Part shown: piece after piece, positions 1-8,170 of the stretch
How the letters are laid out: every line of letters begins with the position of its first letter
Position numbering within the stretch: the stretch's first letter is position 1
From: Nocardia neocaledoniensis
GTDB taxonomy: Bacteria; Actinomycetota; Actinomycetes; Mycobacteriales; Mycobacteriaceae
DNA length: 42,822 bases
Assembly (NCBI RefSeq): GCF_029868625.1
Contig: NZ_JARWOJ010000047.1
Coordinates: forward strand, 1 to 42,822
Direction: 5' to 3'
Notes under the pieces: model-generated
What the model saw: the letters and a program-made list of their open reading frames with translations, nothing else
Databases searched by the model: none
What the model was told of the DNA's origin: nothing
Program-made: the position numbers and the translations under genes

Positions 1-31
1 GCAGCGAACCGTCCGTGAGCTGGGCGGTCGT

Positions 32-232
<201 letters not shown>

Positions 233-288
233 TGAAGGGGCCGCGAACTCGAGCGCGCCAGCGCTCCAAAAACCCAGGAGGTTCCGCG

Positions 289-1929
289 TTGACCGAGTCC
301 GGAGATAGCGCCGCCCCCACTCCGCGCGGACTTCCCGCCGAGGTCGCCCGCCGCCGCACGTTCGCCGTGATCTCGCATCCCGACGCCGGTAAGTCCACGC
401 TGACCGAGGCGCTGGCGCTGCACGCCAGGATGATCTCCGAGGCGGGCGCCATCCACGGCAAGGCCGGCCGTAAGTCGACCGTGTCGGACTGGATGGAGAT
501 GGAGAAAGCGCGCGGCATCTCGGTGAGCTCGACCGCGCTGCAGTTCAACTACCGCGCCGCGGGCTCCGACATCGACAACGTGATCAACCTCGTCGACACC
601 CCCGGCCACTCCGACTTCTCCGAGGACACCTACCGCGTGCTCACCGCGGTCGACGCCGCGGTGATGCTCATCGACGCGGCCAAGGGTCTGGAGCCGCAGA
701 CGCTGAAGCTGTTCCAGGTCTGTCGCCATCGCGGCATCCCCGTGATCACCGTCATCAACAAGTGGGACCGCCCCGGCCAGGCGCCGCTCGAGCTGCTCGA
801 CGAGATCAGCGAGCGGATCGGGCTCACCCCGACCCCGCTGTTCCTGCCGGTCGGCATCGCGGGCGATTTCCGCGGGCTGTTGCGCCGCGGTCCCGAGGGC
901 GAGGCCACCGAATACATCCACTTCACCCGCACCGCCGGTGGCGCGACCATCGCGCCGGAGGAGTCGCTGACCCCGGCCGAGGCCGAGTCGCGCGAGGGCG
1001 AGGCGTGGACGACCGCGGCCGAGGAGAGCGAGCTGCTCTCGGCGACCGGGCAGGACCACGATCAGGAGCTGTTCCTGGCCGGACAGACCTCGCCGGTCAT
1101 CTACGCTTCGGCGATGCTGAACTTCGGCGTGCGCCAGCTGCTGGAGACGCTGGTCGCGCTGGCGCCCGCGCCGGGTCCACGCGCCGATGTCGCGGGCAAG
1201 GACCGCGCGACCGGTGACCCGTTCAGCGCGGTGGTGTTCAAGGTGCAGGCGGGCATGGACACCGCGCACCGCGACCGGCTGGCCTTCATGCGGATCGTGT
1301 CCGGTGAGTTCGAGCGCGGCATGGTGGTCACGCACGCGCAGACCGGTCGCCCGTTCGCCACCAAGTACGCGCTGACCGTGTTCGGCCGCGAGCGCACCAC
1401 CGTCGACACCGCCTACCCCGGTGACGTGGTCGGCCTGGTGAACGCGACCGCACTGGCGCCGGGCCACACCCTGTTCGTGGACAAGAAGGTGGAGTTCCCG
1501 CCGATCCCGAGCTTCGCCCCGGAACATTTCGCGACCCTGCGGGCGCAGAGCGCGGGCAAGTACAAGCAGTTCCGCAAGGCCATCGACCAGCTCGACTCCG
1601 AGGGCGTGGTGCAGGTGCTGCGCAACGACGCCCGCGGTGACGCCTCGCCCGTGCTCGCCGCGGTCGGCCCGATGCAGTTCGAAGTGGTCACCGCCCGCAT
1701 GCAGGCGGAGTTCAATGTGGAAACCCAGCTGGATTTCCTGCCCTTCACCCTGGCCCGGCGCACCGACGCCGAGTCGGCACCCGAGCTGGACCGCCAACGC
1801 GGCGTCGAGGTGTTCACCCGTACCGACGGGGCGATCCTGGCGCTGTTCAGCGACAAATGGCGACTGCAGTACATCGAGAAGGAGCACCCGAAGCTCACGC
1901 TGGAACCGCTCGTCGCGACCGCCGACTAA
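289..1929 (+). CDS. prfC: Peptide chain release factor 3 (RF3)
   Basis: RF3 is a translational GTPase that removes RF1/RF2 from the ribosome after peptide release. The 546 residues are close to the usual 530 or so. G-domain motifs are in order: SHPDAGKST (G1), DTPGHSDF (G3) and NKWDR (G4, NKxD), followed by RF3-type domains II and III with the ending KEHPKLTLEPL. The start is TTG at 289, chosen because a perfect AGGAGG lies at 276-281 with 7 nt spacing and the conserved region begins soon after. The gene is monocistronic as far as can be seen; its upstream region is the unreliable G/C tract, so no promoter can be judged. The SnoaL-like gene converges on it 23 nt downstream. Confidence 0.96.
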   Translation: MTESGDSAAPTPRGLPAEVARRRTFAVISHPDAGKSTLTEALALHARMISEAGAIHGKAGRKSTVSDWMEMEKARGISVSSTALQFNYRAAGSDIDNVINLVDTPGHSDFSEDTYRVLTAVDAAVMLIDAAKGLEPQTLKLFQVCRHRGIPVITVINKWDRPGQAPLELLDEISERIGLTPTPLFLPVGIAGDFRGLLRRGPEGEATEYIHFTRTAGGATIAPEESLTPAEAESREGEAWTTAAEESELLSATGQDHDQELFLAGQTSPVIYASAMLNFGVRQLLETLVALAPAPGPRADVAGKDRATGDPFSAVVFKVQAGMDTAHRDRLAFMRIVSGEFERGMVVTHAQTGRPFATKYALTVFGRERTTVDTAYPGDVVGLVNATALAPGHTLFVDKKVEFPPIPSFAPEHFATLRAQSAGKYKQFRKAIDQLDSEGVVQVLRNDARGDASPVLAAVGPMQFEVVTARMQAEFNVETQLDFLPFTLARRTDAESAPELDRQRGVEVFTRTDGAILALFSDKWRLQYIEKEHPKLTLEPLVATAD

Positions 1930-1952
1930 CTGGTCAACTGTCTGAGTCGGCC

Positions 1953-2645
1953 TCAGGCGGCGGGTCCGGGGTTGCGTTCCACCGAGGAGATGTGGTTCTC
2001 CTGCGCGATCATGCCCCAGCGACTGGCCGTGAGGCGCAAACTGGGCAGGTCGCTGAGGGAGAGCACCACCTCGTAGGTGCGCTCGTACCCGGTGTGCGCG
2101 ATGCGCCAGTGCCCGTCCTCGCAACGGACGTAGCGGTCCGTGTAGAAGGCAGCACCACGCAGGCACATGTTGTGCTCGGGGATGATCACCGTGTCGGCGA
2201 GATACCAGGTTCCGGTGGCGGTGTCACCGTCGACGTCGATCTCGGGATGATCGCAGCGATGCTCGGTGATCACGTGCGGGCCGAGGGTGTTGCGCAGGAA
2301 GGCGAGGAACGCCTCGCGCGACTCGAACTGCAGGTATTCGCTGTAGGTGGCGGTCGCCTCGGGAATCATGGTGTCCGCGAACTCGTCCCAGCTCTTGGTG
2401 TCGAGCGTGCGCAGGTAGCGGAACTTGAGCCTGCTGATCGCGGTGACGTCGTCGGGGTGATCGGGCGGGCGCGTGATCGGCTCCGGCTCGTCGTGCTCCG
2501 GTTCCTCGCTCACCCAGCCCTCCCCCGTCTCCGGCCCGGCGACGAGCGGTTCCTCCTCGCCGGGCAGCACCGGTCCCGGGCGCACCCAGGGGCGCGCGAC
2601 CTCCTCATCGGGCCGCACGTCCGGGGATCCGGGCACCTGCTCCAT
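1953..2645 (-). CDS. SnoaL-like / NTF2-fold protein
   Basis: The product has 230 residues. The first 60 or so are acidic and Pro-rich and probably disordered (PEHDEPEP region). The remainder reads as a SnoaL-like (NTF2 superfamily) domain: an opening helix ISRLKFRYLRTLDTKSWDEF, the ATATYSEY strand, EHRCDHPEIDVDGDTATGTWYLAD and DGHWRIAHTGYERTYE. Related actinobacterial proteins are annotated as nuclear transport factor 2 or bile-acid dehydratase-like; the substrate is unknown. The fold assignment rests on this pattern, and the catalytic role is not claimed. ATG at 2645 is the only good start seen. A palindrome sits 36 nt upstream. The acidic N-terminal extension is unusual for a bare SnoaL domain. 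Confidence 0.75.
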   Translation of the reverse strand: MEQVPGSPDVRPDEEVARPWVRPGPVLPGEEEPLVAGPETGEGWVSEEPEHDEPEPITRPPDHPDDVTAISRLKFRYLRTLDTKSWDEFADTMIPEATATYSEYLQFESREAFLAFLRNTLGPHVITEHRCDHPEIDVDGDTATGTWYLADTVIIPEHNMCLRGAAFYTDRYVRCEDGHWRIAHTGYERTYEVVLSLSDLPSLRLTASRWGMIAQENHISSVERNPGPAA

Positions 2646-2680
2646 GTCTCCACGATCCCACTGAAACGACGGTAGTGCCG

Positions 2681-2695
2681 GATCTGTATCAGATC
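2681..2695. promoter_or_regulatory. Palindrome GATCTGTATCAGATC, candidate operator
   Basis: A perfect 6-bp inverted repeat with a 3-bp centre (GATCTG-TAT-CAGATC) lies 36 nt upstream of the SnoaL-like start. Its position suits an operator overlapping the promoter of that gene. No regulator is linked to it by sequence. Confidence 0.35.
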
Positions 2696-2756
2696 GCTAT
2701 CACTGCCGACACCTGAGCGTGACCTCGGCGCCGGGACAGCCGTGCTGTCTCAGCTA

Positions 2757-3629
2757 CTACCCGATGGTGAAGCAGGTGCGGCAGAAGTCCTCGCCGAACT
2801 CCGACAGCCGCAGGCTCTTGCGGACGATCTTGGGCGCGCGGCCCGCCTTCTTGAGCGCGTCCTCGACGACCGGCTGCACCTCGAGCACCATGTAGCGGCT
2901 CAGGACGACCGGATCGTCGGAGGTGAAGGTGAGGCCGAGACGGTTGAGATTGATCAGGTACGAGCGGGCCCGGTCCGGGTAGCGCACGCCCGCCTGTTCC
3001 GGCACGGAGGTCAGGTCGCCCTGGACCAGTTCCGAGCCGATGCCGAGCGGACGGTTGGTACGCACGTCGACCGAGGGCTGCGGCCCGTTGAGGGCCATGA
3101 ACCGCAGGATGCGGGCCTCGTCGGGCGCGATCTCGTCGAGGATGCGGTCGTAGGCCGGGTGCACGTCCTCGGTGAAGTAGACGTCGGCCGAACGGGCCAG
3201 CAGGGCGTCGCCACGGCGGCGCAGGTCGTCGGTGGTCGCCGAGCGCAGGTAGGGCCCGACGGTGACGGCCTGCTGGGTCGACCCGTTGGACGTCGGCACA
3301 TAGCTGACGATCTCGCGCACCGAACCCTCGGTGACGCCGAGCGCGCTGCGCGCGATCGAGCGCAGGGCGTTACCGGTGCGCTCGGCGATATCGGCCGAGG
3401 ACTCGCCGTCCAGTGCCGCCTGAGCCAGTTCCTTGGTCACCTCGTAGGTGGTGCCGACGGCCCACTGGCTGCCGCGCACCGCGGTCCCCGCGGCCAGTCC
3501 GGCCGCGCGGAACACGCCGCGGATCAACCGGGCTTCGTTGCTGATCTGTCGCTGCTCGACATCCGAGCTGCGCTCGACGGCGCGGGTACCGGCACGGGCC
3601 AGGTCCTGTCCGGTCCTGTCGTCTGTCAC
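2757..3629 (-). CDS. Abi-alpha (DUF4393)-like protein, copy 1
   Basis: The protein has 290 residues with GTG start at 3629. An N-terminal helical part with small apolar residues (AAGLAAGTAVRGSQWAVGTTYEV) may associate with the membrane. The C-terminal half contains PDEARILRFMALNGPQP, VDVRTNRPLG and a closing RLGLTFTSDDP...LSRYMVLE segment. This resembles the Abi-alpha/DUF4393 family; family membership is from memory of that pattern. A clear paralogue lies at 5272-6114 on the other strand and shares PDEARILRF, GPQP, VDVRT, the AG[VL]R[FY]P region and RRLGL/NRLGL. The two copies flank a DUF445 gene. The family name comes from abortive infection, but no anti-phage function is shown here. Confidence 0.7.
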   Translation of the reverse strand: MTDDRTGQDLARAGTRAVERSSDVEQRQISNEARLIRGVFRAAGLAAGTAVRGSQWAVGTTYEVTKELAQAALDGESSADIAERTGNALRSIARSALGVTEGSVREIVSYVPTSNGSTQQAVTVGPYLRSATTDDLRRRGDALLARSADVYFTEDVHPAYDRILDEIAPDEARILRFMALNGPQPSVDVRTNRPLGIGSELVQGDLTSVPEQAGVRYPDRARSYLINLNRLGLTFTSDDPVVLSRYMVLEVQPVVEDALKKAGRAPKIVRKSLRLSEFGEDFCRTCFTIG

Positions 3630-3958
3630 GTCCTACTCCGAAGTCTCGCCAGGTGAACTGCTCGCCCACAGATTATTGCCCGACCACGCTCCAGGCACAG
3701 TGCCTACGCGACGCGCCCCTGTCCGCGCCGGCTTGTGTCCCGTCACCACGATGTGGTGGTGCTCATTGTTCCGACTCAACAGGGCGAGTACGGCATTCGG
3801 GACACGTTCTGTGACTGATGTCTCAGACACTACCCTGTGGCCTGGGGCACGACGAATGGACCAGGTTCCGCACCTCACAGTAGGGTCACCTCGCCGCGGG
3901 GGTGCTAATTTTGGTTTCCGGTGAGGCGGTGGGCACCGGGTAACGGCAGGAGGGTGTC
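3630..3958. promoter_or_regulatory. Divergent intergenic region with candidate promoters
   Basis: This gap separates Abi-alpha copy 1 (minus) from the DUF445 gene (plus). On the plus strand TGGACC at 3857-3862 and TAGGGT at 3881-3886, 18 nt apart, form a plausible sigma-A promoter giving about a 65-nt leader. On the minus strand TAATCT (plus coordinates 3670-3675) is a good TANNNT -10 about 40 nt before the GTG, without a convincing -35. CACCAC-GAT-GTGGTG at 3744-3758 is a short perfect palindrome between them. These are pattern matches only. Confidence 0.35.
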
Positions 3959-5281
3959 GTGTTGGAGAGTGTGTTCGGTTTACATCCGACACTCCTGCTC
4001 GAAATTTTGACCATTCCGCTTTTCACAGGGGTGATCGGTTACATCACCAACTGGACAGGCATCCTGATGCTGTTCCAGCCGATCAAGTTCTACGGGATCC
4101 ACCTCCCCGGACTGCGCGCGGTTTTTCCGTACCTGCCCAAGCGGATTCAGGTATTGCCCCTGCTCAGCTACGACGGCCGGATCGGCTGGCAGGGCATCGT
4201 GCCCTCGCGCGCCGACAAGATGGCCAGCATCGCCGTCGACAAGGGCCTGTCGAAATTGGGCAGCGTCTCCGACTTCTATCGCGAGCTCGATCCGGAGAAG
4301 CTCGCCGAACATCTGGCCGAGGTGGCCGACGCGCAGATCAGCGACATCGTCGAGGTGATCCTGCGCCGCGAGCACCCCCAGCTCTGGTACAACCTGCCCA
4401 CCCAGGTCCGCGAGATGGTGCATCAGCGGGTGCGCTCGCAGCTGCCGGAGATCCTGCGCGAACTCACCATCGAACTCGGCACCAATATCGATCAGCTGCT
4501 GGACGTGAAGCAGATGGTCATCCGTTATTTCCAGGCCCGCCCGCAATTGCTCAACCAGCTGTTCCAGGTGCTCGGTGCCAAGGAACTGCGATTCATGCAG
4601 AACTTCGGCTTCTATTTCGGCGCACCCTGCGGTCTGCTGCTGGTGCTCGCGCTGCACACCACCGGCCTCTCGCCGCTGATCGTGCTGCCGATCGGCGGCA
4701 TCATCATCGGCTGGGTGGTGAACTGGGTGGGCATCAATATGATCTTCGCGCCCGCCACGCCCAAGTGGTGGTGCCCCTGGCGGCAGGGCCTGCTGATCAA
4801 GCGACAGCCCGAGATCACCGCGGGCTACGCGGCGCTGGTCTCGACCGAGGTCGTGACCGTCGCCAATATCGGCGACGAACTGCTCAACGGCCCGCGCTCG
4901 GACCGCACGCTCCAAATGCTCGAGGACACCCTGCGCCCGGCGGCCGACCGCGCGCTCGGCCCGGCGCGGCCCGCCGTGAAGTTCATGCTCGGCAGCCGTG
5001 AATACGATTCGCTGCAGTCGACGCTCACCGCCGAGGCGATGACGATCGCGCCGATGGCCTTCGCCGATCCCGAGTTCAATGTCCAACAGGGCAGGCAGGT
5101 CAACGAGTACATCGCCCGGCAAATGTCCGCGCTTTCCCCGCACGACTTCGTGGACATGCTGCGTTCGGCCATCAAACAGGACGAATGGTTGCTTTTCGTG
5201 CATGGCGGCGCGTTGGGGCTCCTCGCCGGATACGCTCACATCCTGGTCTTCGGAACAGGAGTGGCGACCACATGGCTGTAG
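3959..5281 (+). CDS. DUF445 family membrane protein
   Basis: The product has 440 residues with GTG start at 3959, preceded by the GGCAGGAGGG Shine-Dalgarno region at 3945-3954. DUF445 features are two membrane hairpin units with a repeated G-x-x-x-N-W-x-G-I signature: GYITNWTGILM near residue 23 and GWVVNWVGINMIF near 255. A third hydrophobic segment (GGALGLLAGYAHILVFG) closes the C terminus. Between them lies a long amphipathic helical region. The molecular function of DUF445 is not established; it is usually treated as an inner-membrane or envelope protein. Its stop overlaps the start of the second Abi-alpha-like gene by 10 nt, so the two are co-transcribed and probably translationally coupled. 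Confidence 0.85.
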   Translation: MLESVFGLHPTLLLEILTIPLFTGVIGYITNWTGILMLFQPIKFYGIHLPGLRAVFPYLPKRIQVLPLLSYDGRIGWQGIVPSRADKMASIAVDKGLSKLGSVSDFYRELDPEKLAEHLAEVADAQISDIVEVILRREHPQLWYNLPTQVREMVHQRVRSQLPEILRELTIELGTNIDQLLDVKQMVIRYFQARPQLLNQLFQVLGAKELRFMQNFGFYFGAPCGLLLVLALHTTGLSPLIVLPIGGIIIGWVVNWVGINMIFAPATPKWWCPWRQGLLIKRQPEITAGYAALVSTEVVTVANIGDELLNGPRSDRTLQMLEDTLRPAADRALGPARPAVKFMLGSREYDSLQSTLTAEAMTIAPMAFADPEFNVQQGRQVNEYIARQMSALSPHDFVDMLRSAIKQDEWLLFVHGGALGLLAGYAHILVFGTGVATTWL

Positions 5282-6114
5282 ACGACCCGAGTCCGTCCAC
5301 CGAGGTGGTCCGACAACCCGGGCGCCCGCCCGCGCCCATCGGCGAACGCCGTGGGGTGCTGCCGGTGTCGCCGGCGCAGACCGTGCGGGCCGCGACCGGG
5401 GTCGCCCGGGTCGCGCTGACCGCGGCCTCCGGAATGACGCTGTGGACGCTGGACACCGCACTCGGCGTGACCGTCACCGTGCTGCGCGGCAGCATCGCGG
5501 GCAACCCGCCCAAGGACGTGCTCGCCGAGGCCGAAGGTGAAGTGCGCGACCGGCTTCGGCACGCGCTTGGCCTGCCCACCGCCGCCGACCCGCACGGCGA
5601 GGCGGGCATGCCGACGCTGCGCGAGCAGGGCGCCGAACTGCTGCGGCTGTCGGCCAGTACCCATGCCGCCCAACCGGATACGCATCCGGCCTACCCCGGC
5701 ATCCTCGCCGAGATCACGCCCGACGAGGCCCGGATTCTGCGCTTCGTACACGTCGACGGGCCGCAGCCGGCCATCGATGTGCGCACCGGCCGCCAGCGCG
5801 CCTTCGGCGGCGAGCGCCTGGTCAGCGGGCTCACGCTGCTCGGCGAGCACGCCGGGCTGCGCTTCCCCAACCGGGTGCCGCAGTACCTGCCCAATCTGCG
5901 CAGGCTCGGCCTGATCGAATTCACCCGTGAACCGGTCGGCAATCCGAGCCGGTATCAGCTCATCGAGGCGCAGGAGCAGGTGCGCGACGCGATGAAGCGC
6001 GGCTTCGGCACCAAGGTGAGCTACCGCAGCATCATCCTCACCGAATTCGGCGCGGATTTCGTCCAGACCTGTTTACCGGTCGTCATCAGCGACGGCCGGG
6101 AAACCGCGACCTAA
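5272..6114 (+). CDS. Abi-alpha (DUF4393)-like protein, copy 2
   Basis: The protein has 280 residues. The start is ATG at 5272, inside the end of the DUF445 gene, with ACAGGAG about 10 nt upstream; an earlier in-frame start at 5185 would lie deep in DUF445 and is rejected. It is the paralogue of the protein at 2757-3629: PDEARILRFVHVDGPQP, VDVRTGRQ, GEHAGLRFPNRVPQYLPNLRRLGLIEF and a matching Phe-Gly-Asp/Ala-Asp-Phe C-terminal box. The N-terminal 60 residues hold a hydrophobic stretch (ATGVARVALTAASGMTLW) that may touch the membrane. Coupling to DUF445 suggests the two products work at the same site. It converges on the ABC-F gene with a 4-nt overlap (6111-6114). Confidence 0.7.
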   Translation: MAVDDPSPSTEVVRQPGRPPAPIGERRGVLPVSPAQTVRAATGVARVALTAASGMTLWTLDTALGVTVTVLRGSIAGNPPKDVLAEAEGEVRDRLRHALGLPTAADPHGEAGMPTLREQGAELLRLSASTHAAQPDTHPAYPGILAEITPDEARILRFVHVDGPQPAIDVRTGRQRAFGGERLVSGLTLLGEHAGLRFPNRVPQYLPNLRRLGLIEFTREPVGNPSRYQLIEAQEQVRDAMKRGFGTKVSYRSIILTEFGADFVQTCLPVVISDGRETAT

Positions 6115-7901
6115 CCCTCGGCCAGCTCTGCCAGTTCCATCCAGCGCTCCTCGGCCGCTTCCTTTTCCGCGACGACCTCTTTGAGTTCGGCGCCGAGGGA
6201 GACCAGCTTGTCCGGGTCGGTGGCGGCTTCGGCGAGCGCGGCGTGCAGCTTCTGTTCGCGCTCGTCGAGCTTGGCGATGGTGCGTTCCAAGCGCGACAGT
6301 TCCTTGCGCGCGGCACGGTGGTCGGCCGAACTCGTCGACGCCGCCGCCGGTTTCGCGGCCACCGGCTTGGCGGCGGAAGCCTGCGCGGCGCGCCTGGTGA
6401 GGTACTGGTCGATGCCACCGGGCAGGTTCGTCAGCTTGCCGTCGCCGAACAGCGCCCAGGTGGAGTCACAGATGCGTTCGACCAGGTAGCGGTCGTGGCT
6501 GATGACCACGAGGGTGCCCGCCCAGTTGTCGAGCAGATCCTCGAGCTGTTGCAGGGTGTCGATGTCGAGGTCGTTGGTCGGCTCGTCGAGCAGCAGCACG
6601 TTCGGCTCCGCCATCAGGATGCGGGTCAGCTGCAGGCGGCGGCGCTCGCCGCCGGACAGGTCACCGACGGGCGTGCGCTGCCTGGCGGGGGTGAAGCCGA
6701 GCCGTTCGGCCAGCTGACCGGCCGAGATCTCCTTGTCGCCGAGCATGATTCGCTGGGCGATCTGCTGCACGGCCTCGAGCACGCGCATGTCGGTGGGCAG
6801 ATCGTCGAGTTCCTGCCGCAGCCAACCGATCTGTACGGTCTGGCCCTGGATCCGCTTGCCCGTTGTGGGTTCCACGTCACCGGCCAGCGCGCGCAGCAAC
6901 GTCGTCTTGCCCGACCCGTTCACGCCGACCAGACCGACCCGCTCACCCGGCGCGAGCCGCCAGGTCAGATCGCCGACCAGCTCGCGGCCGTCGGGTGTGG
7001 TGAGGGTGGCGTCCTCGAGTTCGATCACCACGCGGCCCAGCCGCTTGCGCGCGAACGCGGCCAGCGAGACCGAATCGCGCGGCGGCGGCACGTCGGCGAT
7101 CAGGGCCTCGGCGGCCTCCACCCGGTAGCGCGGCTTGGAGGTGCGGGCCTTGGCGCCGCGGCGCAGCCAGGCCAGTTCCTTGCGGGCCAGGTTCTGCCTG
7201 CGGGCCTCCGAGGCGTCGGCCTGGCGGGCGCGTTCCGCGCGGGCGAAGATCCAGTCGCCGTAGCCGCCCTCGTAGGTCTCCACCTTGCCGCCGACGACCT
7301 CCCAGGTGCGGGTGGCGACGGTGTCGAGGAACCAGCGATCGTGGGTGACGACGACGAGCGCGGTCCGCCGGTCGACCAGGTGCCTGGCCAGCCACTGCAC
7401 ACCCTCGATGTCCAGGTGGTTGGTCGGCTCGTCGAGGACCAGCAGATCCAGCTCGCGCACCAGGGCCGCGGCGAGCGCGACGCGGCGGCGCTCGCCACCG
7501 GACAGGTTGGTGACGGGGGTGTCGAGGCCGAGGTCGGCGATGCCGATGCCGTCGAGCACCGAGCGGATGCGGGCGTCGGCGGCCCATTCGTGCTCGGCGA
7601 TGTCGACGGTCGACAGGTCGTCGGACAGGCCGGCCAGCACCACCGAGCCGATCGTGGCGTCGTCGGGCAGCACACCGCGCTGGGTGACCACGGCCATCCG
7701 CAGCCCACCGACCCGGCTCACCCGACCGCTGTCCGGCGGTTCCAGCCCGGTCAGCACCTCGAGCAGCGTCGTCTTGCCGCCGCCGTTGAGACCGACCACC
7801 CCGATCCGCTCCCCCGCGTGCACACCGAGCGAGACGTCATCCAGCAGCGGCTTGATGCCGAAGCTCTTGGAGACCTGTTCGAGGTTGATCAGGTTGGACA
7901 T
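6111..7901 (-). CDS. ABC-F family ATPase, Uup-like
   Basis: The 596-residue soluble protein has two ABC domains and no membrane segments. Domain 1 has GLNGGGKTT (Walker A), LSGGERRRVALAAAL and LLVLDEPTNHLDIEG. Domain 2 has GVNGSGKTTLL, LSGGERRRLQL and VLLLDEPTNDLDIDTL. A basic linker joins the domains, and a C-terminal 75-residue coiled-coil tail (ARKELSRLERTIAKLDERE onward) is typical of Uup. ABC-F proteins act on the ribosome; Uup-type members are linked to translation and DNA-repair phenotypes, while others protect against antibiotics. The short linker argues against a classical resistance member. ATG at 7901 is used because no start codon lies in frame for a long way upstream. A leader ORF and a strong hairpin precede it (7920-8032). 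Confidence 0.88.
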   Translation of the reverse strand: MSNLINLEQVSKSFGIKPLLDDVSLGVHAGERIGVVGLNGGGKTTLLEVLTGLEPPDSGRVSRVGGLRMAVVTQRGVLPDDATIGSVVLAGLSDDLSTVDIAEHEWAADARIRSVLDGIGIADLGLDTPVTNLSGGERRRVALAAALVRELDLLVLDEPTNHLDIEGVQWLARHLVDRRTALVVVTHDRWFLDTVATRTWEVVGGKVETYEGGYGDWIFARAERARQADASEARRQNLARKELAWLRRGAKARTSKPRYRVEAAEALIADVPPPRDSVSLAAFARKRLGRVVIELEDATLTTPDGRELVGDLTWRLAPGERVGLVGVNGSGKTTLLRALAGDVEPTTGKRIQGQTVQIGWLRQELDDLPTDMRVLEAVQQIAQRIMLGDKEISAGQLAERLGFTPARQRTPVGDLSGGERRRLQLTRILMAEPNVLLLDEPTNDLDIDTLQQLEDLLDNWAGTLVVISHDRYLVERICDSTWALFGDGKLTNLPGGIDQYLTRRAAQASAAKPVAAKPAAASTSSADHRAARKELSRLERTIAKLDEREQKLHAALAEAATDPDKLVSLGAELKEVVAEKEAAEERWMELAELAEG

Positions 7902-7919
7902 AGATGTGGATCGCCTGTT

Positions 7920-7965
7920 CCGCCTCCCCCGCGACTTCAGGCCGGACTCGGGCGCGGGGAGGCGG
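7920..7965 (-). promoter_or_regulatory. Strong leader hairpin upstream of ABC-F gene
   Basis: In the minus-strand RNA the arm at 7965-7953 pairs with 7933-7920. CCGCCTCCCCCGCG and CGCGGGGAGGCGG are complementary apart from one bulged base, giving a very GC-rich stem of about 13 bp. The loop contains the stop codon of a short leader ORF. The downstream arm includes the only GGGGGAGG purine run in the leader. No U-tract follows, so a simple intrinsic terminator is unlikely. Confidence 0.5.
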
Positions 7966-8032
7966 CACGTCGGCGGCTTGCATCGGATTGCTGGATCAGT
8001 TGGCTCGTCCCCGGCGAGTTGCCCATGTCCAT
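7937..8032 (-). CDS. Candidate leader peptide ORF for ABC-F gene
   Basis: A 31-codon frame begins with ATG at 8032 (a second in-frame ATG lies at 8026), ends with TGA at 7937-7939 inside the loop of the hairpin at 7920-7965, and is followed 35 nt later by the ABC-F start. The peptide begins MDMGNSPGTSQ, contains an Arg-Arg-Arg run and ends in SPRPSPA; the Pro-rich end and Arg run could slow ribosomes. No strong Shine-Dalgarno is visible. A TATGAT -10 (plus coordinates 8052-8057) would start transcription about 13 nt before the ATG. The arrangement resembles ribosome-mediated attenuation of ABC-F resistance genes, but expression is unproven. Confidence 0.35.
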   Translation of the reverse strand: MDMGNSPGTSQLIQQSDASRRRAASPRPSPA

Positions 8033-8051
8033 GCGGAATCTGTCGAAACCG

Positions 8052-8057
8052 ATCATA
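8052..8057 (-). promoter_or_regulatory. Candidate -10 element (TATGAT) for ABC-F leader
   Basis: The minus strand reads TATGAT, a near-consensus sigma-A -10. The expected transcription start is near 8045, giving a leader of about 145 nt before the ABC-F ATG. No good -35 lies 17-18 nt upstream. Confidence 0.35.
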
Positions 8058-8170
8058 GAGGACCGGCCGCCGACCACTCTGACCCGCACGCTCCGCGCCC
8101 TCACCGCGCACCGCGGCCGCGCCGGAGCAGTGGTTCGACCGCCTCGCCGAGCCCGTCGGCGCGGGCCGGC

